Shown here: piece by piece, positions 52,020 through 62,320 of the stretch
Layout: every line of letters starts with the position of its first letter
Position numbering within the stretch: position 1 is the first letter of the stretch
Source of the DNA: Aristolochia californica
Lineage: Eukaryota > Streptophyta > Magnoliopsida > Piperales > Aristolochiaceae
Assembly: GCA_029961685.1 (NCBI GenBank)
Contig: JARWKL010000003.1
Span: forward strand, 18,098,467 to 18,162,466
DNA length: 64,000 bases
Direction of reading: 5' to 3'
Notes under the pieces: generated by a model
The model's input: the letters and a program-made list of their open reading frames with translations, nothing else
Database searches by the model: none
What the model was told of the DNA's origin: nothing
Position numbers and translations under genes: made by a program

Positions 52020-52904
52020 TTGGGAATTTGGTCTCATCTATATGTGATGAGGCAGTGCGAAAATGGTGTCCCTGGCAACGTTTTGATGAACAACTCGCTC
52101 ATAGATATGTATGCCCCATTTGGGACCGTCAGAATGGCATGGCAACTGTTTGAAGAAATGCCAGAGCGGGAAGTAGCTTCCTGGAACGCCATGATCTTTG
52201 GGTTCGCAATGCATGGATATGTCCCAAAGGCATTAGACACCTTCTCTCAAATGTGCATAACAGGACAGGTAAAGCCTAACTCGATCTCATTCGTTGGTGT
52301 TCTAACTGCATGTCGCCCCGGAGGTTTAGTTGGTGTGGGTCATAGGTACTTAGATTTAATGGTATCAGAATACAAAATTGTACCCCAAATTGAGCACTAC
52401 GGATGTGTTGTTAATCTTCTTGTGCATGCTGGCTTAGTGGAAGAAGCCATGGATGTTGTGTATGCTATGCCCATTTGACCAGATGTGGTGATTTGGAGAA
52501 GCCTTCTTAATGCTTGTTGTAAGAGAAAGGCTAGAGTTGAGATCAGCGAATTACTGGCTCAGCAAATTCTAGAGTTGGATGGCGTATTTTTTCATGGAAT
52601 CTATGTGATTCTGTCCAAGGTCTATGCCTCAGCAAACCAATGGAATGATGTTGGAATACTTAGGAGATTACTGTTTGAGAAGGGGGTGATGAAGGAACCC
52701 GGTTGTCGTTCAATTGCGTTGGCTGGTATAGTTCATCAGTTTCTTGCTAGGGATTCTTCTCCTCCAAGAACAAAAGAGCTATACGACATGTTAAGTCTTT
52801 ACCCTCCGGGTAGTGTCCCCAATCCAGAGATTGACTTACTTGAGCCTGCTGTGACTGGTACCCTCAATGTACTTATGGCATCAACCGAGGCAAACGTGAC
52901 ATAG
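52020..52904 (+). pseudogene. Captured PLS-class PPR gene fragment with E/E+ domain
   Basis: Two frames separated by a single stop at 52476-52478. Motifs: LMNNSLIDMYAPFGTVRMAWQLF, EREVASWNAMIFGFAMHGY, KPNSISFVGVLTAC, HYGCVVNLLVHAGLVEEAMDVV, then VVIWRSLLNACCK, YVILSKVYASANQWNDVGILR and KEPGCRSIALAGIVHQFLARD, the last being the E/E+ signature of organelle RNA-editing-type PPR proteins. No DYW domain. The N-terminal PPR repeats and transit peptide are absent. Its gene of origin would act in plastids or mitochondria; this copy is a fragment. Confidence 0.82.
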
Positions 52905-53039
52905 GTTATTGTTGTTTCTTCTGCCTTTGTTGTTGCTATGACACCAACTTGGCCACAGGATACAATCATGGATGCGACTTGCTGGTCAGCCAAAGTATAC
53001 TAAAAATCAATTGGGAACTGGCATTGCCTTGCAACAACA

Positions 53040-53175
53040 GCACCAAAAAGTGAAGCTTTGGAGTATGGACTGCATAACAGACTTGACGTTGTGTCTGTCT
53101 ACCCAACTCTTATTCTGGGGCCCATGTTGCACCCAACCATGAATGCAAGCAGCCTGGTTTTATTCAAGATACAGA
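53040..53175 (+). pseudogene. Captured cinnamoyl-CoA reductase-like (SDR) fragment
   Basis: About 40 codons reading [21 protein letters not shown] and [18 protein letters not shown], which match the middle of plant CCR/DFR-like extended SDR proteins (family pattern: YA...LDVV.VCP.L.LGP..QP..N.SS). It is fused in frame to the sugar-transporter piece that follows. The NADPH-binding N-terminus and the catalytic YxxxK are not present. Confidence 0.72.
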
Positions 53176-53786
53176 CAGGCGCACACGAGACAATGGCAAA
53201 CAAAATACAGAGAATAGTTGATGGCCGAGATGGAGCTGCAGCTCTTCTTCTTATCAAAGATAGATCAGATGCAATCTGTTTCTATGCAAGTTCACTTTTT
53301 GTCTCAGCAGGTTTTTCTTCCGGAAATCTTGGAACTATATCAATGGATGCAATTCAGATCCCAATGACTACTCTAGAAGTGCTCTTAACGGACAAGTCTG
53401 GAAGAAGGCCACTGTTAATGGTATCTGCAACAGGAACATGTTTGGGTTGCTTCCTCACTGCAATATCATTTGTAATTCAGGGCCATGAAAAGTCAAAAGA
53501 TCTGGCTCTTATACTGACACTAGTAAGCATACTGGTGATCACAGGGTCCTTCTCCTAGGGCATGGGAGGAATACCATGGATGTTAATGTCTGAGATATTC
53601 CCTATCAACTTGAAGGGCACAACGGGAAGCCTTGTGACTCTGATCAATTGGTTTGGTTCCTGTGCTATTTCAGATACTTTCATCTTTCTCATGGTTTGGA
53701 GATCGATAGGAACCTTTTTCCTATCTGCTAGTAATTGTGACATAACTGTGCTGTTTGTGGCAAAGCTCATCCCATACTATGGTTGA
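53176..53786 (+). pseudogene. Captured ERD6-like sugar transporter fragment
   Basis: Two frames split by a TAG at 53556-53558 read as the middle of a major-facilitator sugar transporter of the plant ERD6-like group: [74 protein letters not shown], then [20 protein letters not shown] and [11 protein letters not shown]. The DKSGRRPLL and PWxxMSEIFP motifs are family hallmarks. ERD6-like genes in plants have many introns, yet this stretch of more than 160 codons is continuous, which points to capture from spliced mRNA. Membrane helices of the piece would be about 7-11; both ends are missing. Confidence 0.82.
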
Positions 53787-53873
53787 CGCTTGTCCATGGA
53801 TCCAACTGTCGGCATGGGCCAGCAGACCTACATTCGAGCTTGAGGGCAAGCTCGTTCTCCCGGAGGGGTGTGA

Positions 53874-54274
53874 TGTTATGGACCCCATAGCAGGGTTTAA
53901 TTAATGCATTTTCCAGTTTTTGTATTAAAAGGGTTTATTTGTAATTTGTTTGAACTTGTAGGCCCATGTTTTGGCCATGTGTGTGTTTTCCCTAATTCAC
54001 TATATAAGGACGTAAGATGAATGAGAAGGTAAGCATTAATCCAATTAGTTGTTAGCATAGCAAGGTCGGATTCTCCCTTCTAGCCGAGATCCAGGGTGAG
54101 CTTCCCTTCACAAGCTCACACCATCTTCATTGTCTCCACTGCCCCTCGCCATGTACCCTTATGGGTACAACTGGTCCCCGTTGACCTACAAGCTTCCATC
54201 TTCTTCCTTCCCGTATCCCTTCCAACCAACGCTGAAGAAATCACATGGTGGCAGATCCGAAATTGGGCATAACA
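53874..54274 (+). repeat. Gy13 3' LTR
   Basis: 401 bp, TGTTATGGACCCC...GGGCATAACA, so the tips form TGTTATG/CATAACA. A TATA box TATATAAG at 54001-54008 sits in CACTATATAAGGACG. The first two thirds resemble other gypsy LTRs here. The last part (from about 54115) diverges and lacks the RRVTRSMA coding block. It abuts Co3 integrase at 54275. Confidence 0.7.
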
Positions 54275-54705
54275 TGATGTTTGATGGATAAGCCCATTAC
54301 CCTCACAAAATGATTTGAATTCATTAGACAAATATTCCTTAGCATTATCAGACCTAAGGATTTGAATTTTCTTCCCAAATTGTGTCAATACCATAGCATG
54401 AAAATTTTTAAACAAAGGAAGAATTTTTGAACATTCATTAAATAAATATAACCAAGTTACTCGGGTAAAATCATCAACAAAAATGACAAAATATTTAACT
54501 TGGAAAAAATTGAGACACATAAAGGTCCCCATACATCAGAATGTATTAACTCAAAAAGCGCATCACTTGTAGTTGTAAGATGAGGAGAATATGTGCTCCC
54601 AATGAGTTTACTTAATGGACAAACCTCGCAACTGAAAGTAGAAAGTACTTTTAAAGACGGAAGCAAAGAACGAAGTGAAGAGGTAGAAGGATGACCAAGC
54701 CGGTT
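54275..54705 (-). pseudogene. pol: Co3 integrase (pre-integrase and core)
   Basis: Reading from 54705 down: NRLGHPSTSSLRSLLPSL (completes the HxNRLGH zinc motif begun at 60044), CEVCPLSKL, HSDVWGP. After a frameshift near 54525 comes FVIFVDDFTRVTWLYLF, then QILRSDNAKEYLSNEF and HQTSC, where Gy13 begins. The D residues of the DDE site are present; the E is beyond the break. Confidence 0.87.
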
Positions 54706-55082
54706 TGTTATGGACTCCATAGCATCTCGGAAAATAAACAGACGTAGGAATTAATTTATGTGATTTCCTTTTAGGTGTTATGTTGGTTTAATTGTAATTC
54801 TCATGAACCTTGTGCCCCTTGGTTTGGGCTGGTTATTTGCGTCACTAATCTTCTTTATATGGGAGAAGGGGTTTGAATGAAAGGCAAGCATTGAAATCAA
54901 AATTAGAGTAGAGGTCGGATTCTCCCTTTTTGAGGTCTAGGTCGAGCCTCCTTCAAGGCTCAATCGTTTCCATACCATTGCACGTTTGAAGCATAGAAAA
55001 CTCTTATCCTCGTCAATAGCAATTCTGGAGGAAAGAGGAGAAAGAAGGGTGACACGATCCATGGCAAGGGCAGATCCTAACA
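54706..55082 (+). repeat. Gy14 5' LTR
   Basis: 377 bp, TGTTATGGACTCC...GATCCTAACA. It encodes EERGERRVTRSMARADP up to its end. TATA-like CTTTATATGGG at about 54850-54860. PBS TATTGTTATCAGACAGG (one change in TGGTATCAGA) follows. Confidence 0.95.
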
Positions 55083-55345
55083 TATTGTTATCAGACAGGA
55101 CCACCCTTGGGGATTCCTCTTTCCAGATTGATTTGCATCACATCATGGAGGAATTGCAGCATACCGTGGAGGGAAATTGATGACACACTGATTCTGCAAT
55201 TTTCGCCATTAATGATACTCTCCAACACCTACTTCGACCTATGGAGGAAGGCTTTGTTCGGGGTCCTACACCGTCGGGTAGTTCCAAACTTCCGGTTGAG
55301 CACCTCCCTCCCCACCCATCCCTACCCCCACCACAACTGCGCCAC

Positions 55346-55583
55346 CACAACCATGTTGGTATTAGAGCAAGCGCTACATGCTGACTGCGAGTCTCCGCGT
55401 GCGCAGGTGGACTGCAAGTCCCTAGCAGGATCACTGACCTGATCGTGCTACTGTGTTAATGCCTCCGTGGTCGTTGGCTCAGGCAGGCGGGGTGTGATGT
55501 TATGGTCCTGGGTTAAGTACCTAAGCCTTATGCTCCTAATAGGCCGGTCTTTTGGGTAGTATTGGGTAGGTACTTAACACCCC
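55346..55583 (+). mobile_element. Insertion with 82-bp LTR and tRNA-Met PBS in Gy14 gag
   Basis: It lies between two copies of a 22-bp Gy14 sequence (55324-55345 and 55584-55605). Contents in order: PBS-like TGGTATTAGAGC (55357-55368), about 125 bp of non-coding sequence, PPT-like GGCAGGCGGGGTGTGA, then LTR 55498-55579 (TGTTATGGTCC...CTTAACA). No 5' LTR precedes the PBS, so it is an incomplete TRIM-like copy. The 22-bp flanks are too long for an ordinary 5-bp target duplication. Confidence 0.68.
55498..55579 (+). repeat. 82-bp miniature LTR
   Basis: Same length as 14753-14834 and clearly related to it, and sharing its core (GGTTAAGTAC...TAGTATTGGGTAGG) with the 129-bp LTRs at 6.3-6.9 kb. Confidence 0.72.
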
Positions 55584-56989
55584 ACCCCCACCACAACTGC
55601 GCCACTAACCTCCCATTGCCATGGGACCTCACGCACCAGGATACACTACGGTTCCCAGGTATGCCAAGCTGGATTTTCCTACCTATGATGGGTCTACGGA
55701 TCCTTTGATCTGGTTACATCGGTGTGACTAGTTCTTTTACAATCAAAGAACGCATAATGAGGACCATGTCCATTTAGCTGCATTCCATATGCTTGATGAA
55801 GCTCTCCTATGGTATCACCACATTAATTCGAAGCACCATGTTCTTGATTGAGATTTATTTAAAGAATATTGCATGTTGAGGTTTGGCCCCCCTGATCGTA
55901 GCAACCCTTTGGGGGATCTGGTGAATTTGAAACAGACCGGGATGATTGAATCATATCAGAAACAATTTCAGCAATGCCTGCCCCGTGCCAGTTGATTTGT
56001 GAGTCCTTCGCAATATGTGAACTTATTTACTGTCGGGTTAATAGAGGCCTTGCGTCTGGAAGTAGAATTGCATGACCCTCAAGACCTGGTCCATGCTATG
56101 AACCTCGCCAGGACTATAGATGCCAAAAAATGTAGTCAAGGAGTCTCTGTCAAAAGACCCTCTTGGCCAAGCAGGGTGCCCACCATCGCCCCCTCATCCT
56201 ATTCAGGGACTCCCAGCTCTGGGCAAAATTCAGCACCACGTGCTGAAAATTCTCCTACCACGCCTCTAGCCCAATACAATCGTCGCCTGTTAAGACCTGA
56301 GATGGAACAACGCCAAACCAAGGGGCTGTGTTATAACTGTGATGAACAATATGTCCAGGGTCACCAATGCAAACGTTTATTCTGGTTGGAGGTATTGGAT
56401 GACACAGAGGAAGATCCACCGTTGGAAGATAGTGTTGAGGCCGAACAGGACGAACCAGCCATTTCCCTCCATGCTATGACTGGCATGCACAAATCCAACA
56501 CAATGCAAGTCCGTGCGGGTTTACAACAACTGCAGTTACTGGCCTTTGTAGATTCAGGTAGCACTCACAATTTCATTAGTGAGCCAACCGCTCAACAGCT
56601 TGGATTGCTGATTAAAAATAACACGGGCATTTCAGTCTCAGTGGCCAATGGGGAAAAAATTTCAAGTGCAGGCATTTCTCCCTCAATAGACTTTTGTATT
56701 GAAGAGAATTCATTCATAGCATATTTTCTGGTCATTCCCTTGGCTGGGTTTGACCTGGTCCTTGGCATTAAATGGCTCCTGACGTTAGGGCCCATCTTGT
56801 GGGATTTCAAGGCGCTCACCGTGACATTTACGGCCGACTAGCATCAGACTACACTTCATGGCACACATGCTCCCATCCCATGTACTCTTCAAGAAATTCA
56901 AGTCCAAGACGTAGATACATGTAAGTTAAATGCTTTACTTACATAATTTGGTGACTTATTTCAGGCCCCTACTGCACTTCTGCCTATCT

Positions 56990-58290
56990 GCCATTGTTAT
57001 CATCGTATCCAATTGAAATTAGGTACTGAACCAGTAGTGGTTTGCCCTTACCGCTACCCACACTTATAGAAAGATGAAATTGAGTGCTAGTGCCAGACTA
57101 TGCTCGCCCAAGGGATTATTCAGACCAGCAAGTCTCCATTTTCCTCACCAGTGTTACTCATCAAGATGCATGATAAATCATGGAGGTTTTGTGTTGACTA
57201 CAGAGAGCTCAATGCTCATACCATTAAAGATAAATTTCTCATTCCAATGGTTTATGAACTATTAGATGAATTGCATGGCGCCAATATATTCACCAAATTG
57301 GATTTGAAATCAGGATATCACCAGATTCAAGTTCACTCTTCTAACGTGGAGAAGACAACATTTTGGACGCACCATGGACATTTCGAGTTTTTAGTCATGC
57401 CATTTGGTCTCTCCAATGCACCCTCCACCTTCCAAGCCCTCATGAATGAGGTATTTCGTTCTATCTTAAGGAAGTTTGTTCTTGTCTTTTTTTATGATAT
57501 CCTAGTTTATAGTCAGCACTGCGATGAACACCTTCATCATCTGCGCCAAGTGCTCACTATCTTACGCTCCCATCATTTGGTTCTCAACCAATCCAAATGT
57601 TCCATGGGAATGTCAGAGGAAGCATATCTGGGCCACGTTATCTCAGCATCTGGCGTGAAGGTAGACCATAGCAAAATTCAGGCAGTGGTCGACTGGTCTA
57701 CTCCCACATCAATCTCAACGTTATGGGGATTCTTGGGACTAGCAGGTTACTACAGGAAATTCATTCGTAACTACGGTCAGCTTGCAGCTCTGCTCAATAA
57801 TCTCCTTAAGTGCAATGCTTTTATTTGGTCAGAGGCAGCAACTTCGTCTTTTGAAAATTTGAAGACAACTTTATCATCCGCACTGATACTTCAGCTGCCC
57901 AAATTTGATGAATTATTTTTTATTGAATGTGATGCATCTGGAGGTATTGGTGCGGTATTACAGTAGCACGACCACCCCATAGCTTATTTTAGTAGGCAAC
58001 TCGGCCAATGAAAGGGAACGGATCAGCTTAGCCAAAGCCATTCAGCACTTTACGCCCTATCTCTGGGGGCACCCCTTTATGATCCAAACCGATCATTGCA
58101 ATTTAAAGTACTTACTCGAGCAGCATCACACCACGTCCCCACAGCAGCATTGGTTGAGCAAATTGATGGGATTTGATTTTAAGGTTGAGTATAAACCTGA
58201 CCACCTCAATGTTGGGGCAGATGCTTTGTCCCGCAGGGACCTGCCTGTGCCTCAACTACACCTACACGCTATCAGTTAACCCAGATTTAT
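56990..58290 (+). pseudogene. pol: Gy14 reverse transcriptase and RNase H
   Basis: RT entry GTEPVVVCPYRYPHL then TAG for Q in QKDEIE (57067-57069). 57100-57966 is 288 codons open: [40 protein letters not shown], active site FFYDILVYS (about 57488-57514; first Asp is Tyr), [25 protein letters not shown], RNase H IECDASGGIGAVLQ then TAG. A deletion and frameshift near 58008 is followed by TDHCNLKYLLEQ to DALSRRD (58079-58279). Confidence 0.88.
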
Positions 58291-58299
58291 TTTTCTGGA

Positions 58300-59661
58300 C
58301 TCTGTTCGGGATGACAAACAACAGCACCCCGAACTCCTTCAGCTATATCATAATATTGACCAAAACAAAATGGATAGCACTTGGACCATTCAGGATCGAC
58401 TCATATTGTTCAGGAATCAGATTTATCTCCATCACTCCTCACCACTCATTCACAACATATTATCTACCTTTCATGACAGCACACATGAGGGCTGGCAGAA
58501 AAAATTATTTCGGATCAGTCGGGATTTTTATTGGCAGGGCATGAAAAGTAGTGTGATGGACTATGTGATAGCTTGTCAGATTTCTCAGCGGAACAAAACC
58601 GAGTCCTTAAGTCCAGCAGGGTTGCTCCAACCCCTTCAGTTACCTTCACAAGTATGGGCCGATATATCCATGGACTTTATTGATGGACTTCCCCCATCTT
58701 CGGGAAAATTAGTTATTTTTGCGGTAGTCGATCGCTTCTCCAAATATGCATACTTCTTGGCCATGGATCATATTGTCCGATTACATGGGGTGCCTGCGTC
58801 CATTACCAGTGACTGAGATGTCGTCCTCACAAGTACTTTCTGGAAGGAACTCTTAAAGTTGCACGGGACGAAGTTGGCCTTCTCCTCAACCTACCACCAG
58901 GAGACCGATGGCCAAACAGAGGTAGTCAATCGCACCATTGAAATGTACCTCTGTTGTTTAGTCGACAATTCACCTAAAAGTTGGGTCAGGTGCCTGGCAT
59001 GGGTGGTGTTCTGTTATAGCACATCCTACCACGCCGCACTTGGCACTACTCCTTTCAAGGTCGTCTATGGCAAAGATCCTCCTCGACTCTTATTCTATGA
59101 ACCTGGCTCTTCTAAGGTGGCAACTCTTGACCAGGCTTTAGCAGAACGTGATGCACTGCTCAGCCAGGTACGCTCTCATTTGGAGGCCGCTCAGTTGACA
59201 ATGAAAGCCAACTATGATAAAAGACATCGCGACTTGGTCTTTTCTTGGGGGGATTATGTGTGGCTTCGTCTTGAACATTACCGACAGCTCTCCATTACGG
59301 CCTCCAAATCATAAATGGTCCCCCAAGTTCTATGGCCCATTCCAAGTCCTGGAACGCATTGGCACAGTTGCCTACCATTTGCAGCTTCCACCGGATGCAA
59401 GGCTACATGATGTTTTCCACGTCTCTCAGTTGAAGTCATTTCGCGGCAACTCTCCATTGCTCCACACACCTTTGCCACCAATTCAGGAAGGACATGTGCT
59501 ATCCACTCCAGCCAAGGTGTTGCAGGCTCGCCGAGTTCAGGGCGACTGGGAGATTTTAGTGCAGTGGGCTGACACTGAACCACTTGACACTACATGGGAG
59601 CCCTTGGCATATTTTAAGGCTTTCTACCCCACTTTCAAGCTCTTTCTCCAGGAGGGGGTGA
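58300..59661 (+). pseudogene. pol: Gy14 integrase and chromodomain
   Basis: 58370-58816: HDSTHEGWQKKLFRIS, CQISQRN (CxxC broken), [14 protein letters not shown]; about 15 residues of the core between YF and the IVRLHG motif are deleted. SDRD is changed (TSD-stop). 58859-59314: TDGQTEVVNRTIEMYL and core C-terminus. A one-base shift near 59310 leads to 59214-59678 with GPFQVLERIGTVAYHLQLP and chromodomain ILVQWADTEPLDTTWEPLA. The ELEDK-coding inverted repeat is half deleted here, the only copy where that happened. Confidence 0.86.
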
Positions 59662-60038
59662 TGTTATGGACTCCATAGCATCTCGGATAATAACCTGACA
59701 TAGGAATTAATTTATGTAATTTCCTTTTAGGTGTTATGTTGGTTTAATTGTAATTCTCGTGAACCTTGTGCCCCTCAGTTTGGGCTGGTTATTGGCGTCC
59801 CTAATCTTCTTTATATGGGAGAAGGGGTTTGAATGAAAGGCAAGCATTGAAATCAAAATTAGAGTAGAGGTTGGATTCTCCCTTTCTGAGGTCAAGGTCG
59901 AGCCTCCTTCAAGGCTTAATCGTTTCCATACCATTGCACGTTCGAAGCATAGAAAACTGTTATCCTCGTCAATAGAAATTCTAAAGGAAAGAGGAGAAAG
60001 AAGGGTGACACGATCCATGGCAAGGGCAGATCCTAACA
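59662..60038 (+). repeat. Gy14 3' LTR
   Basis: 377 bp, equal in length to the 5' LTR and differing at a limited number of sites by eye. PPT CCAGGAGGGGGTGA precedes it and CGGTT follows. Confidence 0.95.
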
Positions 60039-60043
60039 CGGTT

Positions 60044-60462
60044 GTGCCAAAGTTGGGCCTCATATGTAGTGGATGATAGGGCAGCTAATAGTGGAAGAGT
60101 GAAGTAGTATAAGCCCCCCTTTTAATGGCCACCACCAATCACCCGCTTCGTAGTGAGATCCTAAAATATACAAGAAAACAGTGAGAAGGTGACAACGCAA
60201 TTCAACTATTTTGTTAATTTACAAACAAAAAATAATTTAAAGGAAAATGAGGGACAAACAAAACATCTTGAAGAGGAATAGATGAGGTAAGAGAGGAGGA
60301 ACCTTTAACAAGGACCTTGGTTTGGGTACCATTAGCAATAGTAATGAATTTATGAGGAAGACAAGGATATAATGACTGAAACAAGTGTTTTTTACCTGAC
60401 AAATATTTGGAGGCCCCAGAGTCGATGATCCAAGAGGAAGAGGATGAAGAGAAAGAAAGCAT
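60044..60462 (-). pseudogene. pol: Co3 protease and pre-integrase start
   Basis: 60214-60462 reads SSSSSSWIIDSGASKYLSG (DSG active site of the copia protease), PHKFITIANGTQTKV, LQDVLFVPHFPLN. Below 60214 stops accumulate, up to LWHNR at 60044, which joins to the piece left of Gy14. Confidence 0.87.
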
Positions 60463-60465
60463 ATC

Positions 60466-61422
60466 TTATGGAATAGTAGTAGTGGCAGTAGATAAAGGAG
60501 GAATGGAGGATTCCATTAAGGACTTCATCTTCTGAAAGGCTACATAGTTTTTAGCAGTGAGAGTCACATTTCCGGAGTGGGAGTCAGACTTTTCTTCATG
60601 TTTCTCAACATTAATAGAGACTGGGTTAGTCATGGCCCAATCAGGCTTGCCATGAAGTTTCCAGCATGTTTCCACAAGGTGGTTTTGACCACCACAGTAA
60701 GTGCAAAGTCGAGGCTCAGTACGGGAATTAATCGGATGATGTACCCTGATTGGCTGAGAACATAGCCGATGGAGCATCAGTAGGAGAAAGAGGGGATGGA
60801 TCAAGTATCCCTAGAACATAGCACTGATGTCATTGAAGGATGGAAGAGCAGAGGAACTTAGAATCTGGGTCTTCGCAACCACAAGGTAAGGCTTAATATT
60901 TGAGAAGCAAATAGCTACTGCCAAGGGCTCTCATTGTCGTTCTTGAATAGCAATGTCAGTGGAGTATGGCTGAGCTATTTTCCATTCTTGGAGAAAGCCC
61001 CAAAATCGGGCAAAAAATTCATGAATGTTATTTCCATGTTTAGTATGCAGCATACTTTATAAGACATCATATACTCTTTGTAATGAGGCAATACTCGAGT
61101 AAAGCTTAGCACAAGTGTCCCAAATGTCCTTGACTATTTCCAAGTGGACAACATTGTTAGCTACATGCTCTTCTATGTTATTGATGAGCCAACTGATAAC
61201 CATGTTATCATTTTTAACCCACTTGTAGGAGGCTTCATCTTCTTCATCAATCGGAGGAGGGATTTTGATAACATGGCTTAGAAGGTCACGAGTAATGAGA
61301 ACCCTCTGTATTGATTGTGACCAACTAAGGTAATTGGAGAAACCTCTTAATGCAATCGTAGTAATGAGGAGTATGTCACTCTTATTACTGGTGTGTCCAC
61401 TCTCCATGATGAGGCAAGGCAA
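60466..61422 (-). pseudogene. gag: Co3 gag
   Basis: 61057-61422 is the copia-type Gag start (LITTIALRGFSNYLSWSQSIQRVL, WLINNIEEHVANNVVHLEIVKDIWDTCAKLYSS). After a frameshifted stretch, 60466-60804 includes the zinc knuckle CTYCGGQNHLVETCWKLHGKP (about 60655-60715). Confidence 0.86.
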
Positions 61423-62320
61423 ATGTAAGGGTCAAGGGCAGGGGCCTTCTTCAAATAAAAATTACTCAATGTAATTTGAAGAACCCGTGGATCAAATCAG
61501 TCACCAATAATAGAGGGAAAAAGATAACAAAATTTCTTCATGAGATTAAACACCAAATTATCAACAAATTTGTGCTTTTGGAAAGTGAGAATAAGATCCA
61601 ACCATCACTCAATTCCTCTTATATTCTTAAAGGAAAAAAAAAAGAGGAGAAGGTAGATGCAACCACTTAGGCTTTAATCCAAACTCCAACACAAACCGAG
61701 AGCAAAAAAATATTTAGAGAAAACGTAGAGGCAAATCAAGACACTCGGAAGGAAATTTATCTTCAGCTTATGAGAATACTTCAATGTAAAAAAAAAATGC
61801 AATTGTTGAAGTTCAAGAACAAAAAAATAATAGGGATAAGTGAGTGCTGGAATTTCATCAAACATATAATGGAGATCCAACAGCATAACACAATCCCATG
61901 AGCAACATCAAGTGGGAGAAGTTACAGTAACATGTGCTGGAATTCCACCTCAAATGAAATTGATCCAAGTTACATAAAGGTAACTGAATCTCAAACATCA
62001 ATCTTGATAAGACATAGGTAGCAACTGATCTTGATCAAGCTTGTAATTGATCTACGAGAAGATAAAGATTATAACATCATTATAATCATAAAAATAAATC
62101 TTCACAACATATGAAGATTATCATGACTTTATGTGATTCAAAGTTCAAGAAGAAGAAAAAAAATGTAAAGAAGGAGTACGTAAATAAGAAGAAAAAAAAT
62201 GTAAAGAAGAAGAGAATTGACTTATCTCTTCATGACTGAATTCCTTCTTTTACCAACTTCTTGGACAGATTTCATAACTACTTCATCAAGTAGGATCCTA
62301 AAATCCTTGTTCTGATACCA
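61423..62320 (-). other. Co3 5' leader and primer-binding site
   Basis: No long frame; A-rich on plus. At the LTR edge the minus strand has TGGTATCAGAACAAGG (62305-62320), complementary to initiator tRNA-Met, directly next to the LTR with no spacer. Ends of the leader show short A-rich repeats (AAGAAGAAAAAAAATGTAAAG twice, about 62148-62210). Confidence 0.75.

Larger units (their letters stand above)
51766..54274 (+). mobile_element. Gy13: second gene-capturing LTR element (plus), 5' end lost
   Basis: On the right it has the gypsy 3' signature: pol-end-like TFELEGKLVLPEG-type residues, the inverted repeat GAGCTTGAGGGCAAGCTC (53836-53853), PPT CGGAGGGGTGTGA and an LTR 53874-54274. To the left, instead of pol, are pieces of at least three plant genes: a PLS-class PPR gene with E domains (52020-52904), a cinnamoyl-CoA reductase-like SDR (about 53040-53175) and an ERD6-like sugar transporter (about 53250-53786). 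No introns are visible. No 5' LTR or Gag remains; the left boundary is set only by loss of Co3 RT similarity. Confidence 0.7.
55083..56841 (+). pseudogene. gag: Gy14 gag-protease
   Basis: The N-terminus LLSDRTTLGDSSFQIDL runs from the LTR through the PBS to a stop at 55180. Linker to 55345; 260-bp insertion; capsid 55606-55996 (VPRYAKLDFPTYDGSTDPLIW) with TAG stops. 55999-56841 is open for 280 codons: LFTVGLIEALRLEVELHDPQ, knuckle CYNCDEQYVQGHQCKRLF (about 56332-56385), LHAMTGMHKSNTMQVR, protease FVDSGSTHNFIS, GFDLVLGIKWLL. Protease core motifs are complete. Confidence 0.88.
54706..60038 (+). mobile_element. Gy14: full-length Ty3/gypsy element in Co3
   Basis: 5,333 bp, LTRs of 377 bp each, perfect target duplication CGGTT (54701-54705, 60039-60043). 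It splits the Co3 HNRLGH codons exactly. All chromovirus domains are present with stops and frameshifts. gag is additionally interrupted by a 260-bp segment carrying an 82-bp LTR. Confidence 0.95.

Noticed and set aside
52020..53786. Three neighbouring host genes in normal order
   Set aside because: All three are fragments without starts, ends or introns, two are fused in one frame, and they end at a retrotransposon 3' signature.
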